Shown: positions 42,561 through 56,100 of the stretch, one piece after another
Numbering within the stretch: the stretch's first letter is position 1
Layout: each line of letters starts with the position of its first letter
NCBI GenBank assembly: GCA_016936015.1
Contig: JAFGPV010000083.1
Location: forward strand, 1 to 64,000
Direction: 5' to 3'
DNA: 64,000 nt
Origin: Pirellulales bacterium
Lineage (GTDB): Bacteria > Planctomycetota > Planctomycetia > Pirellulales > Thermoguttaceae
Notes under the pieces: model-generated
Told to the model about the DNA's origin: nothing
The model's input: the letters and a program-made list of their open reading frames with translations, nothing else
Database searches by the model: none
Position numbers and translations under genes: made by a program

Positions 42561-43952
42561 ATGGACGATCTCACCTCCGCCCTCGGATCGAAACGCAGTC
42601 ACTTCCGCTGGGTCGTCTGCGGGCTGCTGTTCTTCACCATCACCCTGATTTACATGGACCGGCAGGTCCTGGGAATGCTGAAGCCGGGATTGATCGATCA
42701 ATTCGGCTGGACGGAGAAGCAATACGGGTACATCGTCAGCGCCTTTTCGCTGGCCTACGCCTTCAGCTACGCAATGATGGGCCGGGTGATGGATTGGATC
42801 GGCGAGCGCAAGGGCTTTCTGCTGATCGTTTCCATTTGGAGCACGGCGGCGATGGCGCACGTCTTCATCAACCCGTTGGTCGATCACGGACTCCCCTGGC
42901 TGAAGTCGACTTTTTCGGGCGCTTTTTTTACGACGTTGACGCCGGCGGCCATTTCAGTGTTCGGTTTTTGCATCGTCCGGGGAATCCTCGGACTGGCCGA
43001 GGGGGGCAACTTTCCCGGCGCCATCAAGACGGTCGGACTGTGGCATCCCAAGAGCGAACGGGCCACGGCCACGGGCATTTTCAACGCCGGCAGCAACACG
43101 GGCATCATCTTGGCCGCCATCGCCGTGCCGATTATCGTGAAATCCATCGGCTTGGATTGGTCGGCCGCCTTCTTTTTCGTCGGGGCCTTGGGAGTCGTGT
43201 GGCTGGTCCTCTGGTGGAAGATCTACGATCGGCCGGAAAACATTTCGCGCGTGTCGAAGACGGAACTGGAATTCATTCAAAGCGATCCTCCCGATCCCCC
43301 GGTGCGGATTCCCTGGCTGAGCCTCCTCGGCCACCGTCAGACCTGGGCCTACACCGTGGGCATGTTTCTGTCCGCTCCGGTGTGGTGGTTCTATTTGTAC
43401 TGGGTGCCGGGATTCCTTTACGACAAGTTTGACAAGAAAATTTTGGAGATGCTGCCGAACCTGATCACCATCTTTTTGATGGCCGACGTGGGGGGCATTG
43501 CCGGCGGGGGACTCTCGTCGTGGCTGATCCGCCGCGGCGCCAGCATCAATGCGGCACGAAAGACCGCTTTCCTCGCCTGCTCGCTGTGCGTTCTGCCCGT
43601 CATCTACGTCGCCCGGGCGGACAGCATCTGGGTGGCGACCGTGCTGATCGGCCTGGCCGCCGCCGCCCATCAGGGCTACGCCGCCAACCTGTTCACCATC
43701 GTCTCCGACACCGTCCCCCGCAAGGCGGTCAGCTCGGTCGTCGGCATCGGCGGGGCGGCCTCCGGCGTGGGCATGTTCATTTTCACCACGGTGATCACCA
43801 CGATTCTCGATGCGACGAAAAAAGACACCGGCAACAAAGACTACCTGGTCCCCTTTATCATTGCCAGCTCGGTCTACCTGGTCGCCACGGCCGTCATCCA
43901 CCTGCTGCTGCCGCGGTTGCAGCCGATGAAATTCGACGAGGCAAAGCAATAA
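42561..43952 (+). CDS. MFS transporter, ACS (hexuronate/sugar-acid) type
   Basis: This 463-residue permease has about 12 membrane helices. The first helix ends in LIYMDRQVLGMLKP, the family motif with the conserved Asp-Arg pair. The loop GRVMDWIGERKGFLLIV matches the MFS signature between helices 2 and 3. GLAEGGNFPGAIKTVGLWHP is diagnostic of the anion:cation symporter group that includes ExuT and galactonate carriers. A second signature-like loop lies at SSWLIRRGASINAARK. It likely imports a sugar acid or an oligosaccharide product with protons. It lies about 0.8 kb past the alpha-galactosidase gene, on the same strand. Confidence 0.92.
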   Translation: MDDLTSALGSKRSHFRWVVCGLLFFTITLIYMDRQVLGMLKPGLIDQFGWTEKQYGYIVSAFSLAYAFSYAMMGRVMDWIGERKGFLLIVSIWSTAAMAHVFINPLVDHGLPWLKSTFSGAFFTTLTPAAISVFGFCIVRGILGLAEGGNFPGAIKTVGLWHPKSERATATGIFNAGSNTGIILAAIAVPIIVKSIGLDWSAAFFFVGALGVVWLVLWWKIYDRPENISRVSKTELEFIQSDPPDPPVRIPWLSLLGHRQTWAYTVGMFLSAPVWWFYLYWVPGFLYDKFDKKILEMLPNLITIFLMADVGGIAGGGLSSWLIRRGASINAARKTAFLACSLCVLPVIYVARADSIWVATVLIGLAAAAHQGYAANLFTIVSDTVPRKAVSSVVGIGGAASGVGMFIFTTVITTILDATKKDTGNKDYLVPFIIASSVYLVATAVIHLLLPRLQPMKFDEAKQ

Positions 43953-44060
43953 CGGCCCCTTGCTTTTTCCGCCGCGACGGGAGATAATGACTCTCCGGAA
44001 TTGACGCGCTTCTTTGACGGTTCTTCTCTTGGTTTTGTTGAGGGTCAGAAGATCGATTCC

Positions 44061-44132
44061 GTTTAGCAGCCGCCGGCACGGCGGCTCGAAAATGCGAAAA
44101 AACCCGGGCCGCCATGCCGGCGGCCGCTAAAC
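44061..44132. repeat. Family-A inverted repeat
   Basis: GTTTAGCAGCCGCCGGCACG and its complement ending GCTAAAC flank a short spacer, matching 750-821. It lies between the MFS transporter and the Cfa-like gene. An upstream ATG inside this repeat is not used as a start here. Confidence 0.88.
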
Positions 44133-44203
44133 GGGACGACGTTATCCGCCTGATCCCCGACCGCGTCGCATCGGCTTCCCCCAATCTTGAAGGAGGGATG
44201 AAA

Positions 44204-45508
44204 ATGGCCGTTTCTTCCGTGGCACCAGCGCCGGCCCGGCAAGGGCCGACTCTCCCGAAGACGCCCGCTCCGCTTCAAGTACGCCAAGGATCCCGGCTCG
44301 ATCGGACGCTGCGGCGCCTGCTGCTGGGCCGGTTGGAAAAAATCCGCAGCGGGCGGATCGTCCTTCGGGAAGCCGGGCAGGAATGGACCTGCGGACGGCA
44401 TTCGGTACTAAAAGGCCCTCACCCTAGCCCTCTCCCGGAGGGAGAGGAAATCCTCGTCGAGGTCCGCGATCCGCGGTTCTATCGGCGGGTGGCCTTCGGC
44501 GGGAGCCTGGGTGCGGCGGAGGCTTACATCGATGGTCTTTGGAACTGCGACGACCTGGTCGGCCTAGTGCGGATCCTCTGCCGCGACCTGGCCGTCCTGG
44601 AGGGCCTGGAGACCGGCTGGGCGAGATTGCTGGGTCCCTGGCGACGGCTGCGACATCGGCTGCGGCGGAATACGCTCGCCGGCAGCCGGCGGAACATCGC
44701 CGCGCACTACGACCTAGGCGACGATTTCTTCCGGCTCTTCCTCGACGAGACGATGGCCTATTCCTGCGCCTTCTTCCCCCGGCCCGAGAGTTCGCTGCAC
44801 GAGGCGTCGCTGGCTAAGTTCGAGATGATCTGCCGCAAGCTGAAACTTCAGTCGGCTGATCGCCTGTTGGACGTCGGCGGCGGCTGGGGCGGGCTGGCCG
44901 TCTACGCCGCCACGCATTACGGCTGCCGCGTGACCGCCACCACCATCTCGCGGCGACAATACGACTACGCCCGGCGGCTGGTCGCCGAGCAGGGATTGAC
45001 GGACCGCGTGCGGGTCCTCTGCGAAGACTACCGCAACGTGCTGGGGACCTACGACAAACTGGCCTCGGTGGGGATGATTGAGCACGTGGGCTGCGAGTAT
45101 TACGGCGCGTACTTCCGCTCCTGCGCCGCGCGGCTCAAGCCGGGCGGGCGGATGCTCTTGCAGTCGATCCTGATGCCGGAGCAACTCTTCGAGGCCCATC
45201 GCCGCAGCGTCGATTTCATCCGCCGCTATATTTTTCCCGGTGGCTGCCTGCCGTCGCTGGGGGCGCTCTGCCGGGCCGTAGGCCGGGCCTCCGATTTCCA
45301 GGTCGCCCACTTGGAAGACCTCACGCCGCACTACGCCCGGACGCTGGCCGTCTGGCGGGAACGGTTTTGGCGGAATGAGGAGGCGGTCCGGGCGCTGGGC
45401 TTCGACGACGCCTTCCTGCGGTTGTGGAATTATTATCTCTGCACCTGCGAGGGCGGCTTCCGCGAACGGACCATCAACGTCGCCCAAATCCTGCTGCTCC
45501 GACCGTAG
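44204..45508 (+). CDS. cfa: Cyclopropane-fatty-acyl-phospholipid synthase-like methyltransferase
   Basis: Cfa enzymes add a methylene group from SAM to double bonds of membrane phospholipid chains. The start at 44204 (MAVSSVAPAPARQGP) lies seven bases after AGGAGG. The protein has an N-terminal domain and the catalytic domain beginning at NIAAHYDLGDDFFRLFLDET. The SAM motif is LLDVGGGWGGLAVYAATHYG. The active-site region holds MAYSCAFFPRPESSLHEA and MIEHVGCEYYGAYFRSCA, and the C-terminal LEDLTPHYARTLAVWRERFW is diagnostic. In the N-terminal domain, residues KGPHPSPLPEGEE are encoded by an inserted repeat (44411-44447). The rest is complete, so activity is likely. Confidence 0.92.
   Translation: MAVSSVAPAPARQGPTLPKTPAPLQVRQGSRLDRTLRRLLLGRLEKIRSGRIVLREAGQEWTCGRHSVLKGPHPSPLPEGEEILVEVRDPRFYRRVAFGGSLGAAEAYIDGLWNCDDLVGLVRILCRDLAVLEGLETGWARLLGPWRRLRHRLRRNTLAGSRRNIAAHYDLGDDFFRLFLDETMAYSCAFFPRPESSLHEASLAKFEMICRKLKLQSADRLLDVGGGWGGLAVYAATHYGCRVTATTISRRQYDYARRLVAEQGLTDRVRVLCEDYRNVLGTYDKLASVGMIEHVGCEYYGAYFRSCAARLKPGGRMLLQSILMPEQLFEAHRRSVDFIRRYIFPGGCLPSLGALCRAVGRASDFQVAHLEDLTPHYARTLAVWRERFWRNEEAVRALGFDDAFLRLWNYYLCTCEGGFRERTINVAQILLLRP
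44411..44447. repeat. CCCTCACCCTAGCCCTCTCC repeat inside the Cfa-like gene
   Basis: GGCCCTCACCCTAGCCCTCT and its palindromic continuation CCGGAGGGAGAGG match the intergenic element at 8593-8629. Here it is translated in frame as KGPHPSPLPEGEE. Confidence 0.9.
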
Positions 45509-45852
45509 GAAGGCGGCGTTTCCGTCCGTTTATTGAGAATCAATTTGACAATAGCTGGCGGCGAACAGCCGCCGAGGATGAACTCACGTATCACTCGGCG
45601 GCTGTTAGCCGGCTATACTGTAATTCATTCAACGTGATGAATAACTTACTTGCCCCCGGAAGACTGGAAATAATCGTCAATCTTATCATCTTCGCAACCT
45701 CTTGCATACCATCGACTTACTGCACCGAGGCCGATTCGATCCAAGATTACCGCCTGTTGCACGAATTTCTTCTTGAGCTACATTCATGTAGGTAAAAAGG
45801 CCGAACACGGCTCTTCATATAGCCTTGCGATTCGCGCAAAAGGAGGAGGGCG
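45509..45852. other. Intergenic region before the NfeD/flotillin operon
   Basis: This 344-base gap contains the family-B repeat at 45550-45616 and a less GC-rich stretch that probably holds the operon promoter. A strong AAAAGGAGGAGGG site immediately precedes the NfeD start. No gene was found. Confidence 0.5.
45550..45616. repeat. Family-B inverted repeat, diverged copy
   Basis: ATAGCTGGCGGCGAACAGCC and CGGCTGTTAGCCGGCTATA form imperfect arms related to 10887-10951 and 15633-15702. Confidence 0.8.
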
Positions 45853-46494
45853 ATGGACCTGCTGTTTCTGATCTGTGCCGTCGGCGGCGGGACGGTGTTG
45901 GTGCTGCAATTTCTGCTGATGCTGGTCGGCCTCGGCGGCCAGGACATGGACGCCGATCACGACTTCGGCGGCGACTCCGACGTCGGGGATCTTCATGCCG
46001 GTCACGTGGACGCCTCCGCCGACGCGGGTCACGACGCCCATCAAATCGAGCATCACGGCACGATCGGGATCTTCAAAGTGCTGTCGTTCCGCGCGATCGT
46101 CGCAGCGCTGGCCTTTTTCGGACTGGGCGGAATGGCCGCCCGCTCGGCGCAGTGCTCCGAGATTGCCACTTTGGCCATCGCCGTGGGTTGTGCCGTCGCG
46201 GCAGTGTACCTGGTCTATTGGCTGATGAAACTCTTGTACTCGCTCAACGCCGAGGGGACCGTCCACATCCAACAAACCCTCGGCAAATTCGGCACCGTCT
46301 ATCTCCGCATCCCGCCAAGCGATACAGGCAGCGGAAAGATCCAAATCAACCTGCAAAACCGAACTATGGAATACTTAGCCACCACCGCCGGGCCGGAGAT
46401 TCCCACCGGCGCCACCGTCGAGGTCGTCGGCATTGTCTCCCCCACGACGTTGGCCGTCGCCCGGGCGGACGGTGCGGGTAAGAGTCTCTCATGA
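45853..46494 (+). CDS. NfeD/YqiJ-like membrane protein
   Basis: This 213-residue protein lies at the head of a flotillin operon. It has an N-terminal membrane helix (LFLICAVGGGTVLVLQFLLM), then a His- and Asp-rich loop (DADHDFGGDSDVGDLHAGHV) that could bind metal. Two more helices follow (AIVAALAFFGLGGMAARS, IATLAIAVGCAVAAVYLVYW). The C-terminal domain of about 75 residues (GTVYLRIPPSDTGSGKIQIN to VEVVGIVSPTTLAVAR) fits the OB fold of NfeD proteins. NfeD-like proteins partner with flotillins and SPFH proteins in membrane microdomains. The stop codon overlaps the start of the next gene (ATGA), which indicates translational coupling. Confidence 0.88.
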   Translation: MDLLFLICAVGGGTVLVLQFLLMLVGLGGQDMDADHDFGGDSDVGDLHAGHVDASADAGHDAHQIEHHGTIGIFKVLSFRAIVAALAFFGLGGMAARSAQCSEIATLAIAVGCAVAAVYLVYWLMKLLYSLNAEGTVHIQQTLGKFGTVYLRIPPSDTGSGKIQINLQNRTMEYLATTAGPEIPTGATVEVVGIVSPTTLAVARADGAGKSLS

Positions 46495-47087
46495 GCAATC
46501 TTTCTTTATACGCTGCGAATCCCGGATCAGGCCACTCCCAAATTATAGTCGGCATCGTTGTCGTCTTGTGCCTGCTTCTGTTTTTTACTTACGCGTTGGT
46601 GGCCCTCAAGCGCTACAAGCGTTGCCCTAGCAACCGTGTGCTGGTGATTTTTGGCAGAACAGGTCCCAAATCGATCGAATGTGTCCATGGCGGCTCTCGG
46701 TTCATCTGGCCGCTGGTCCAGGACTACGACTGGCTGAGTCTTGAACCGATACGGATCGAAATTCCGCTGGGAGAGACATTAAATACTGCAGCCGAAGCCC
46801 AATGCATCTTCACCGTGGCGATCGGCACGACTCCCGAATTGATGCAAAACGCCGCGATCCGCCTGCTGGGTCTTACCCAACTCGAGATCAAACAACAGGC
46901 CGAGGACATCATTTATGAGCATCTTCCCCAGATCATGGCCTCGATGCAGAATGAGGACACCGCTTTGAACCATGAGATGTTACGGGAGAACATTCAAAAA
47001 ATACTCGAACCGGACCTGCAAAAGATCGGCCTGATGCTAATCAACATCAGAATCCCTTTTAACGCTTTTCACCCAACGGGCCGATAG
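46491..47087 (+). CDS. Truncated flotillin paralogue
   Basis: This 198-residue protein matches the first third of the full flotillin encoded next: IIVGIVVVLCLLLFFTYALV membrane anchor, then ALKRYKRCPSNRVLVIFGRT, HGGSRFIWPLVQDYDWLSLE and FMQNAAIRLLGL-like blocks. It ends after the SPFH domain (LQKIGLMLINIRIPFNAFHP) and lacks the long coiled-coil and C-terminal regions. The frame is closed by a stop 18 bases before the next ATG, and the gene keeps the ATGA overlap with nfeD. It could be a decaying tandem duplicate or a short SPFH regulator that caps the flotillin oligomer; the sequence does not settle this. Confidence 0.85.
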   Translation: MSNLSLYAANPGSGHSQIIVGIVVVLCLLLFFTYALVALKRYKRCPSNRVLVIFGRTGPKSIECVHGGSRFIWPLVQDYDWLSLEPIRIEIPLGETLNTAAEAQCIFTVAIGTTPELMQNAAIRLLGLTQLEIKQQAEDIIYEHLPQIMASMQNEDTALNHEMLRENIQKILEPDLQKIGLMLINIRIPFNAFHPTGR

Positions 47088-47104
47088 CCCTGAAAGGAAT
47101 AACC

Positions 47105-48757
47105 ATGAGTAAGCTTCTTCTGTTGGCCGCGAACTCGGAGTGGGGCGATGTCTCCACGAATTCAGGACTGAGCAACACCCACATCATCGTGGGCATTATC
47201 ATCGTCCTGCTAGTACTGATGGTGTTCACCATCTTCATGCTGGCCGCCAAACGCTACAAGCGTTGTCCCAGCAACCGCGTGCTGGTGATTTACGGCAAGA
47301 CGGGCCACGAATCGGCCAAGTGCATCCACGGTGGTGCGAAATTCATCTGGCCGTTGATCCACGATTACGCCTGGCTGAGCCTGGAACCGATGCAGATCGA
47401 GATCCCGCTGCGCGGGGCGCTGTCGATGGAAAACATCCGGGTGAACGTGCCCAGCGTGTTCACGGTGGCCGTGGGCACGGCCCCCGACTTCATGCAGAAC
47501 GCCGCCATCCGTCTGCTGGGTTTGACCAACCTGGAGATCAAGAAGCAGGCCGAGGACATGATCTTCGGCCAGTTGCGGCAGGTGATCGCCTCGATGCAGA
47601 TCGATGACATCAACCGCGACCGCGACAAGTTCCTGGAGAACATCCAGAAATCGCTCGAACCGGAGCTGCGGAAGATCGGCTTGGTGCTGATCAACGTGAA
47701 CATCACCGACATCACCGACGAGTCGGGCTACATCGAGGCGATCGGCAAGAAGGCGGCCTCGCAGGCGATCCAGAAGGCCCGGGGCGACGTGGCCGACAAC
47801 GAAAAAATGGGTGAAATCCGCGTCGCCGACGCCGAACGCGAGAAGTGCGTCAGCGTGGCCAACGCCCACAAGGTCCGCGAGATCGGCACCCGCGAGGCGC
47901 TGCGCGACCAGGCCGTCCGCGTGGCGGAGCTGGACAAGGAACAGAAGGTCGGCGAGCAGACCGCCTCCTTCGAGCGCGAATCGCAGGTGAAAAACGCGGA
48001 GCGCGAGATGCGCGTCCGGGTGGCCGACGCCGAGGCGGGGGCCATCGAGGGCGAGAACGTGGCCAAGGCCACCATTGCCGCCTCGCAGGCCACGCTGCAA
48101 GTGAAAAAGGCCGAGGCCTATCAGACGGGCGAGACCCGCAAGGTCCAGGCCGAGGCGGCCGTGCTCGAGGCCGAGCACATCGCCCGGGCGAAGGCCGCAT
48201 TGGCCGAGGCCCAGCGGATCGAGGCCGAGCGCCGGGCCGCGCTCGAAGCGCCGGCCAAGGCCGAGAAGGCGCGGATCGAAGTCGACGCCGCGGCCGAGGC
48301 CGCCAAGCGGCGGATCGAAGCCGAGGGTGAGGCGTCGGCCATCTTCGCCCGGCTCGAGGCCGAGGCCCGCGGCCAGTACGAAATCCTCGCCAAGAAGGGC
48401 GACGGCCTCCAGCGGATCATCGACGCCTGCGGCGGCTCCGAGCAGGCCTTCAAAATGATGATGCTCGAACACTTCGACAACCTCGTCGAGGCCTCGGCCC
48501 AGGCGATCTCGAACATCAAGTTCGACAAGGTCGTCGTCTGGGAAGGCGCCAACCAGAACGGCACCAGCGCCACGGCCAACTGGCTGCACAACATGGCCCG
48601 GACGCTGCCCCCGATGATGCAGGTCCTGAAGGACGTCGGCGGCGTGCAGATCCCCGAGACGCTGGCCGACCTGGCCGAGGGCAAACCGACCCCGGACGGC
48701 GAGCCGGTCGCCTCGGCCCCGGCCGTCCCGCGGTCCGCCGCCGGGACTACGAAATGA
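47105..48757 (+). CDS. Flotillin-family (SPFH) protein
   Basis: This 550-residue flotillin forms membrane microdomain scaffolds. It has an N-terminal membrane segment (HIIVGIIIVLLVLMVFTIFM) and an SPFH/band-7 domain (about residues 50-215: RCPSNRVLVIYGKTGHESAK to IGLVLINVNITDITDESGYI). A long Ala/Glu-rich coiled coil (about 215-430, with many EA and AEA repeats such as EAAVLEAEHIARAKAALAEA) and a C-terminal tail complete the family plan. It is the third gene of an operon with NfeD and a truncated flotillin, and a terminator follows directly. Confidence 0.95.
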   Translation: MSKLLLLAANSEWGDVSTNSGLSNTHIIVGIIIVLLVLMVFTIFMLAAKRYKRCPSNRVLVIYGKTGHESAKCIHGGAKFIWPLIHDYAWLSLEPMQIEIPLRGALSMENIRVNVPSVFTVAVGTAPDFMQNAAIRLLGLTNLEIKKQAEDMIFGQLRQVIASMQIDDINRDRDKFLENIQKSLEPELRKIGLVLINVNITDITDESGYIEAIGKKAASQAIQKARGDVADNEKMGEIRVADAEREKCVSVANAHKVREIGTREALRDQAVRVAELDKEQKVGEQTASFERESQVKNAEREMRVRVADAEAGAIEGENVAKATIAASQATLQVKKAEAYQTGETRKVQAEAAVLEAEHIARAKAALAEAQRIEAERRAALEAPAKAEKARIEVDAAAEAAKRRIEAEGEASAIFARLEAEARGQYEILAKKGDGLQRIIDACGGSEQAFKMMMLEHFDNLVEASAQAISNIKFDKVVVWEGANQNGTSATANWLHNMARTLPPMMQVLKDVGGVQIPETLADLAEGKPTPDGEPVASAPAVPRSAAGTTK

Positions 48758-48770
48758 AAAAGTAAAAAAC

Positions 48771-48818
48771 GGCGTTCGTCTCCAAGCGGAAACGTCGGGA
48801 CGAGCGCCTCTTTTTTAT
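48771..48818 (+). terminator. Rho-independent terminator of the flotillin operon
   Basis: GGCGTTCGTC pairs with GACGAGCGCC (one G-U pair in RNA) and is followed by TCTTTTTT. It lies 13 bases after the flotillin stop codon. Confidence 0.85.
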
Positions 48819-48838
48819 TCTTGATCCCTGCATTGCCA

Positions 48839-49582
48839 ATGAACCGTTCCACGATTAAAAGACCAGCAAACTCGGCTGGAACAGCCGTGTTTGCGGTTGA
48901 ACAACGATCATTGGCTGCATCGGCATCAATAAGGACGAGAACCGCGGTGTACATCAAACGGAACGACAAACAGCGACTGATTCTTGTCGATTTCCCTTTT
49001 ATGGTCGCCGTGGTCGGACAACTTCCGGCGGCCGCCCTCTTGTGCTTGGCGGTTGCGGGAAAACTCCAGCCTTCCCAAGAACCGGGGGCGGACACTTATT
49101 GGCTGGGATTGCTGTTCTTCATCCTTTTCGCCGTCGGCTGGGACGCCGTCATGCTGTGGTTCGCGAAGCTGAGCACCTTTGACTTCGACCTGGTCCACCG
49201 GCAGCTTTACTGGCGCCGGCGCAGCGTCTATCGGAAAAAAAGTGGAATCATACCCTTTGACCAAATTCGCGGCGCCTCGGTCGATATCTTGCCCTCCGGA
49301 AGCGGATCGTCGTATCGCCTGGTCTTATCCACCGTTCAGGGAACGGTCCCCGTGATGGATTACTATACGGGCGGGGGACGGTCCGATGCCAAGGAGTACG
49401 AACGGATCGCGGCCGTCGTCAACGCGGCCCTGAAAACCCATCCCGCCGCAGAAATGGAAGATCAGATCCTCGAATTACTGGCCGGCGGACACCGTCTGGC
49501 GGCCATTCAAATGGCGATGCAGCGCTACGGCTACGATCTCAATCAAGCGAGTCAATTTGTCGATTCCTTGACGCAACGATGA
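48839..49582 (+). CDS. Membrane protein with PH-like domain and C-terminal helical module
   Basis: This 247-residue protein starts at the ATG at 48839; the first 40 residues are not well supported, and a GTG start before YIKRNDKQR is possible. Two membrane helices (FMVAVVGQLPAAALLCLAVA, YWLGLLFFILFAVGWDAVML) precede a beta-rich segment (FDFDLVHRQLYWRRRSVYRK, IPFDQIRGASVDILPSGSGS) that looks like a bacterial PH domain. The C-terminal QILELLAGGHRLAAIQMAMQ to YDLNQASQFVDSLTQ resembles the helical module found in ribosomal protein L7/L12-like sequences or UBA-like helices. No specific function is assigned. It may be read after the flotillin operon by leak-through. Confidence 0.7.
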   Translation: MNRSTIKRPANSAGTAVFAVEQRSLAASASIRTRTAVYIKRNDKQRLILVDFPFMVAVVGQLPAAALLCLAVAGKLQPSQEPGADTYWLGLLFFILFAVGWDAVMLWFAKLSTFDFDLVHRQLYWRRRSVYRKKSGIIPFDQIRGASVDILPSGSGSSYRLVLSTVQGTVPVMDYYTGGGRSDAKEYERIAAVVNAALKTHPAAEMEDQILELLAGGHRLAAIQMAMQRYGYDLNQASQFVDSLTQR

Positions 49583-49747
49583 GCGAGCGGAGAGGGTGGG
49601 CATCCGGGCCGCGATTGCGGCGTCTGATAACGGTTTCTCACTTCTCCCCAGCCGTGACAAGTTGCTTTTCCGCGTTTCTCCGCACAACCGTCAATTTCGC
49701 GCACACCGGACGGCGGGGGCTGCTCCAGAAAAAGCTAAAGTAATAGC

Positions 49748-54889
<5,142 letters not shown>

Positions 54890-55018
54890 TTGTAAGTCGG
54901 CCGATTCGTCCCCTCTCCCTTGGGGAGCGAGGAGAGTTTCTCGTTGTACGCTGCAAATTGGAGGCAATCATTCCGGCCAGCGGTGCCGGATTGGTAGAGG
55001 TGTTTGCGGTTCAAACTT

Positions 55019-55105
55019 TGATATAATGTGAAAACACCTGGATTTGAAATCATCGCGGCAAGTTCTTCTTCTCGTTCCGAAACTCCGGTTTCGGAACGAG
55101 TTTTT
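55019..55105 (+). ncRNA. Candidate small RNA: extended -10 promoter and intrinsic terminator
   Basis: A perfect extended -10, TGATATAAT (55019-55027), is followed about 44 bases later by a 12-base perfect stem, CTCGTTCCGAAA with TTTCGGAACGAG (55071-55100), and TTTTT. A transcript of about 70 bases would result. No clear -35 hexamer is present and no peptide of note is encoded. The terminator may instead end the kinase gene that stops at 54889. Confidence 0.4.
55071..55105 (+). terminator. Strong Rho-independent terminator
   Basis: A 12-base perfect stem with a six-base loop (CTCCGG) is followed by five T residues. Confidence 0.9.
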
Positions 55106-55375
55106 AACAGCGACGACGATGCCCACCCACGCTCGTGTGAATAGTCCCGGAAGTGGCACATGAACAGCACCGATCATTTCATCGAATTCGTGAGACATCT
55201 TTGTGAAAAGCGATGCATGTATGTCTGCGGTGGATCGTTTTATGAAGTCTGCGCCTTCCTTACAGGATACGCCCATGCATCGCCCGATTGCCCGCTTAGC
55301 GGTGAAGGAGGGAAGGCGTTTAACCACTTTGTATAAATCACATTCAGATTCCCAAGAAATTACTATTGGCCTGGC

Positions 55376-55825
55376 GTGCTGAAGCGTTGTACGCGAGATG
55401 ATTATGAAGCGATCGCGAGATTGCAAAACCTCGTGGCGGAATTCTTTGAAAAAACCAAGAACCAGTCCTACGAACAAATTATTCAGGAACGGATATCATG
55501 GGTGCAAAGTCAAGAAGCAAGTGAACCCGAGACGGCTTGGCGGAGGTTTTCACATGCTCTCCACTTCAGAAACGGAGATGAGATCGAAAACCTCATTCTC
55601 GAACACACGGAAGCAGCAATCCTGTGGTCTGGGACTAACTGCCCCGGTGTGGAAATTTTGCTGAATCACTTCGGGGAGGAATACTTCATGAGCCGTATTT
55701 CCGAATCCGGGGATGAAGGGGAGGCAACCTTCATCACCCCCTTTTATGGTCCCATCGTAATGAAGAAGATCGAGGGAAACTGGAAAATTGATGCATCGAA
55801 GTTAATCGAGCACTGTAAAGTCTAG
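55376..55825 (+). CDS. Small hypothetical protein
   Basis: This is a putative 149-residue protein starting with GTG at 55376; no in-frame ATG lies near. It is acidic and soluble (DDYEAIARLQNLVAEFFEKT, FSHALHFRNGDEIENLILEH, FITPFYGPIVMKKIEGNWKI). The pattern, with a final strand KKIEGNWKIDASKLI, recalls small SnoaL/DUF4878-like domains, but this is weak. Base composition is lower in GC than the window average. The reading frame is plausible because codon use is coherent and the reverse strand lacks motifs. Confidence is moderate. Confidence 0.5.
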   Translation: MLKRCTRDDYEAIARLQNLVAEFFEKTKNQSYEQIIQERISWVQSQEASEPETAWRRFSHALHFRNGDEIENLILEHTEAAILWSGTNCPGVEILLNHFGEEYFMSRISESGDEGEATFITPFYGPIVMKKIEGNWKIDASKLIEHCKV

Positions 55826-55920
55826 AAGAACACGTTGTTTCAGCAGGCTTCTGAGACGATTGGGCAGTACAACTGAGAAGAATGGCATGTACATAGTCTC
55901 CGCACAATGCCCTTTTCCAA

Positions 55921-56100
55921 CTAAGCGCTTTGTAGCATTTTGAGAATATGCTTGGCGAGATTTTCGTTGATCTCTTTATGTCGGGGAACGGGTTGGGAAA
56001 CGCCCGTTTGGGGATTGGTGTACCAATCGTGTCTCGCTCCGTGGCGAACCAAGACACATCCCAGCTTTTCGAGACGTTGGATCAACTCAACGCGCTTCAC
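55921..56100 (-). CDS. hicA: HicA-family toxin, GTG start
   Basis: HicA toxins are small mRNA-binding ribonucleases that halt translation. The 59-residue frame starts with GTG at 56100, overlapping the stop of hicB as GTGA. Its sequence VKRVELIQRLEKLGCVLVRH then GARHDWYTNPQTG and VPRHKEINENLAKHILKML shows the family fold of a dsRBD-like domain, with the candidate catalytic His in RHGARHDWY. It ends with a TAG at 55921. The GTG start makes it easy to miss. The order hicB-hicA is the reverse of the classical hicAB pair but common in a subfamily. Confidence 0.85.
   Translation of the reverse strand: MKRVELIQRLEKLGCVLVRHGARHDWYTNPQTGVSQPVPRHKEINENLAKHILKMLQSA

Larger units (their letters stand above)
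54890..55375. other. Intergenic region with promoter-like and terminator-like signals
   Basis: This 486-base gap lies between the giant kinase and a small gene. It contains the pair described at 55019-55105. The remainder (55106-55375) holds no clear gene and is less GC-rich than its surroundings. Confidence 0.5.

Noticed and set aside
54968-55477. A 169-codon minus-strand frame after the giant kinase gene
   Set aside because: It spans the strong terminator and overlaps the more plausible plus-strand gene at 55376; no motif was found.
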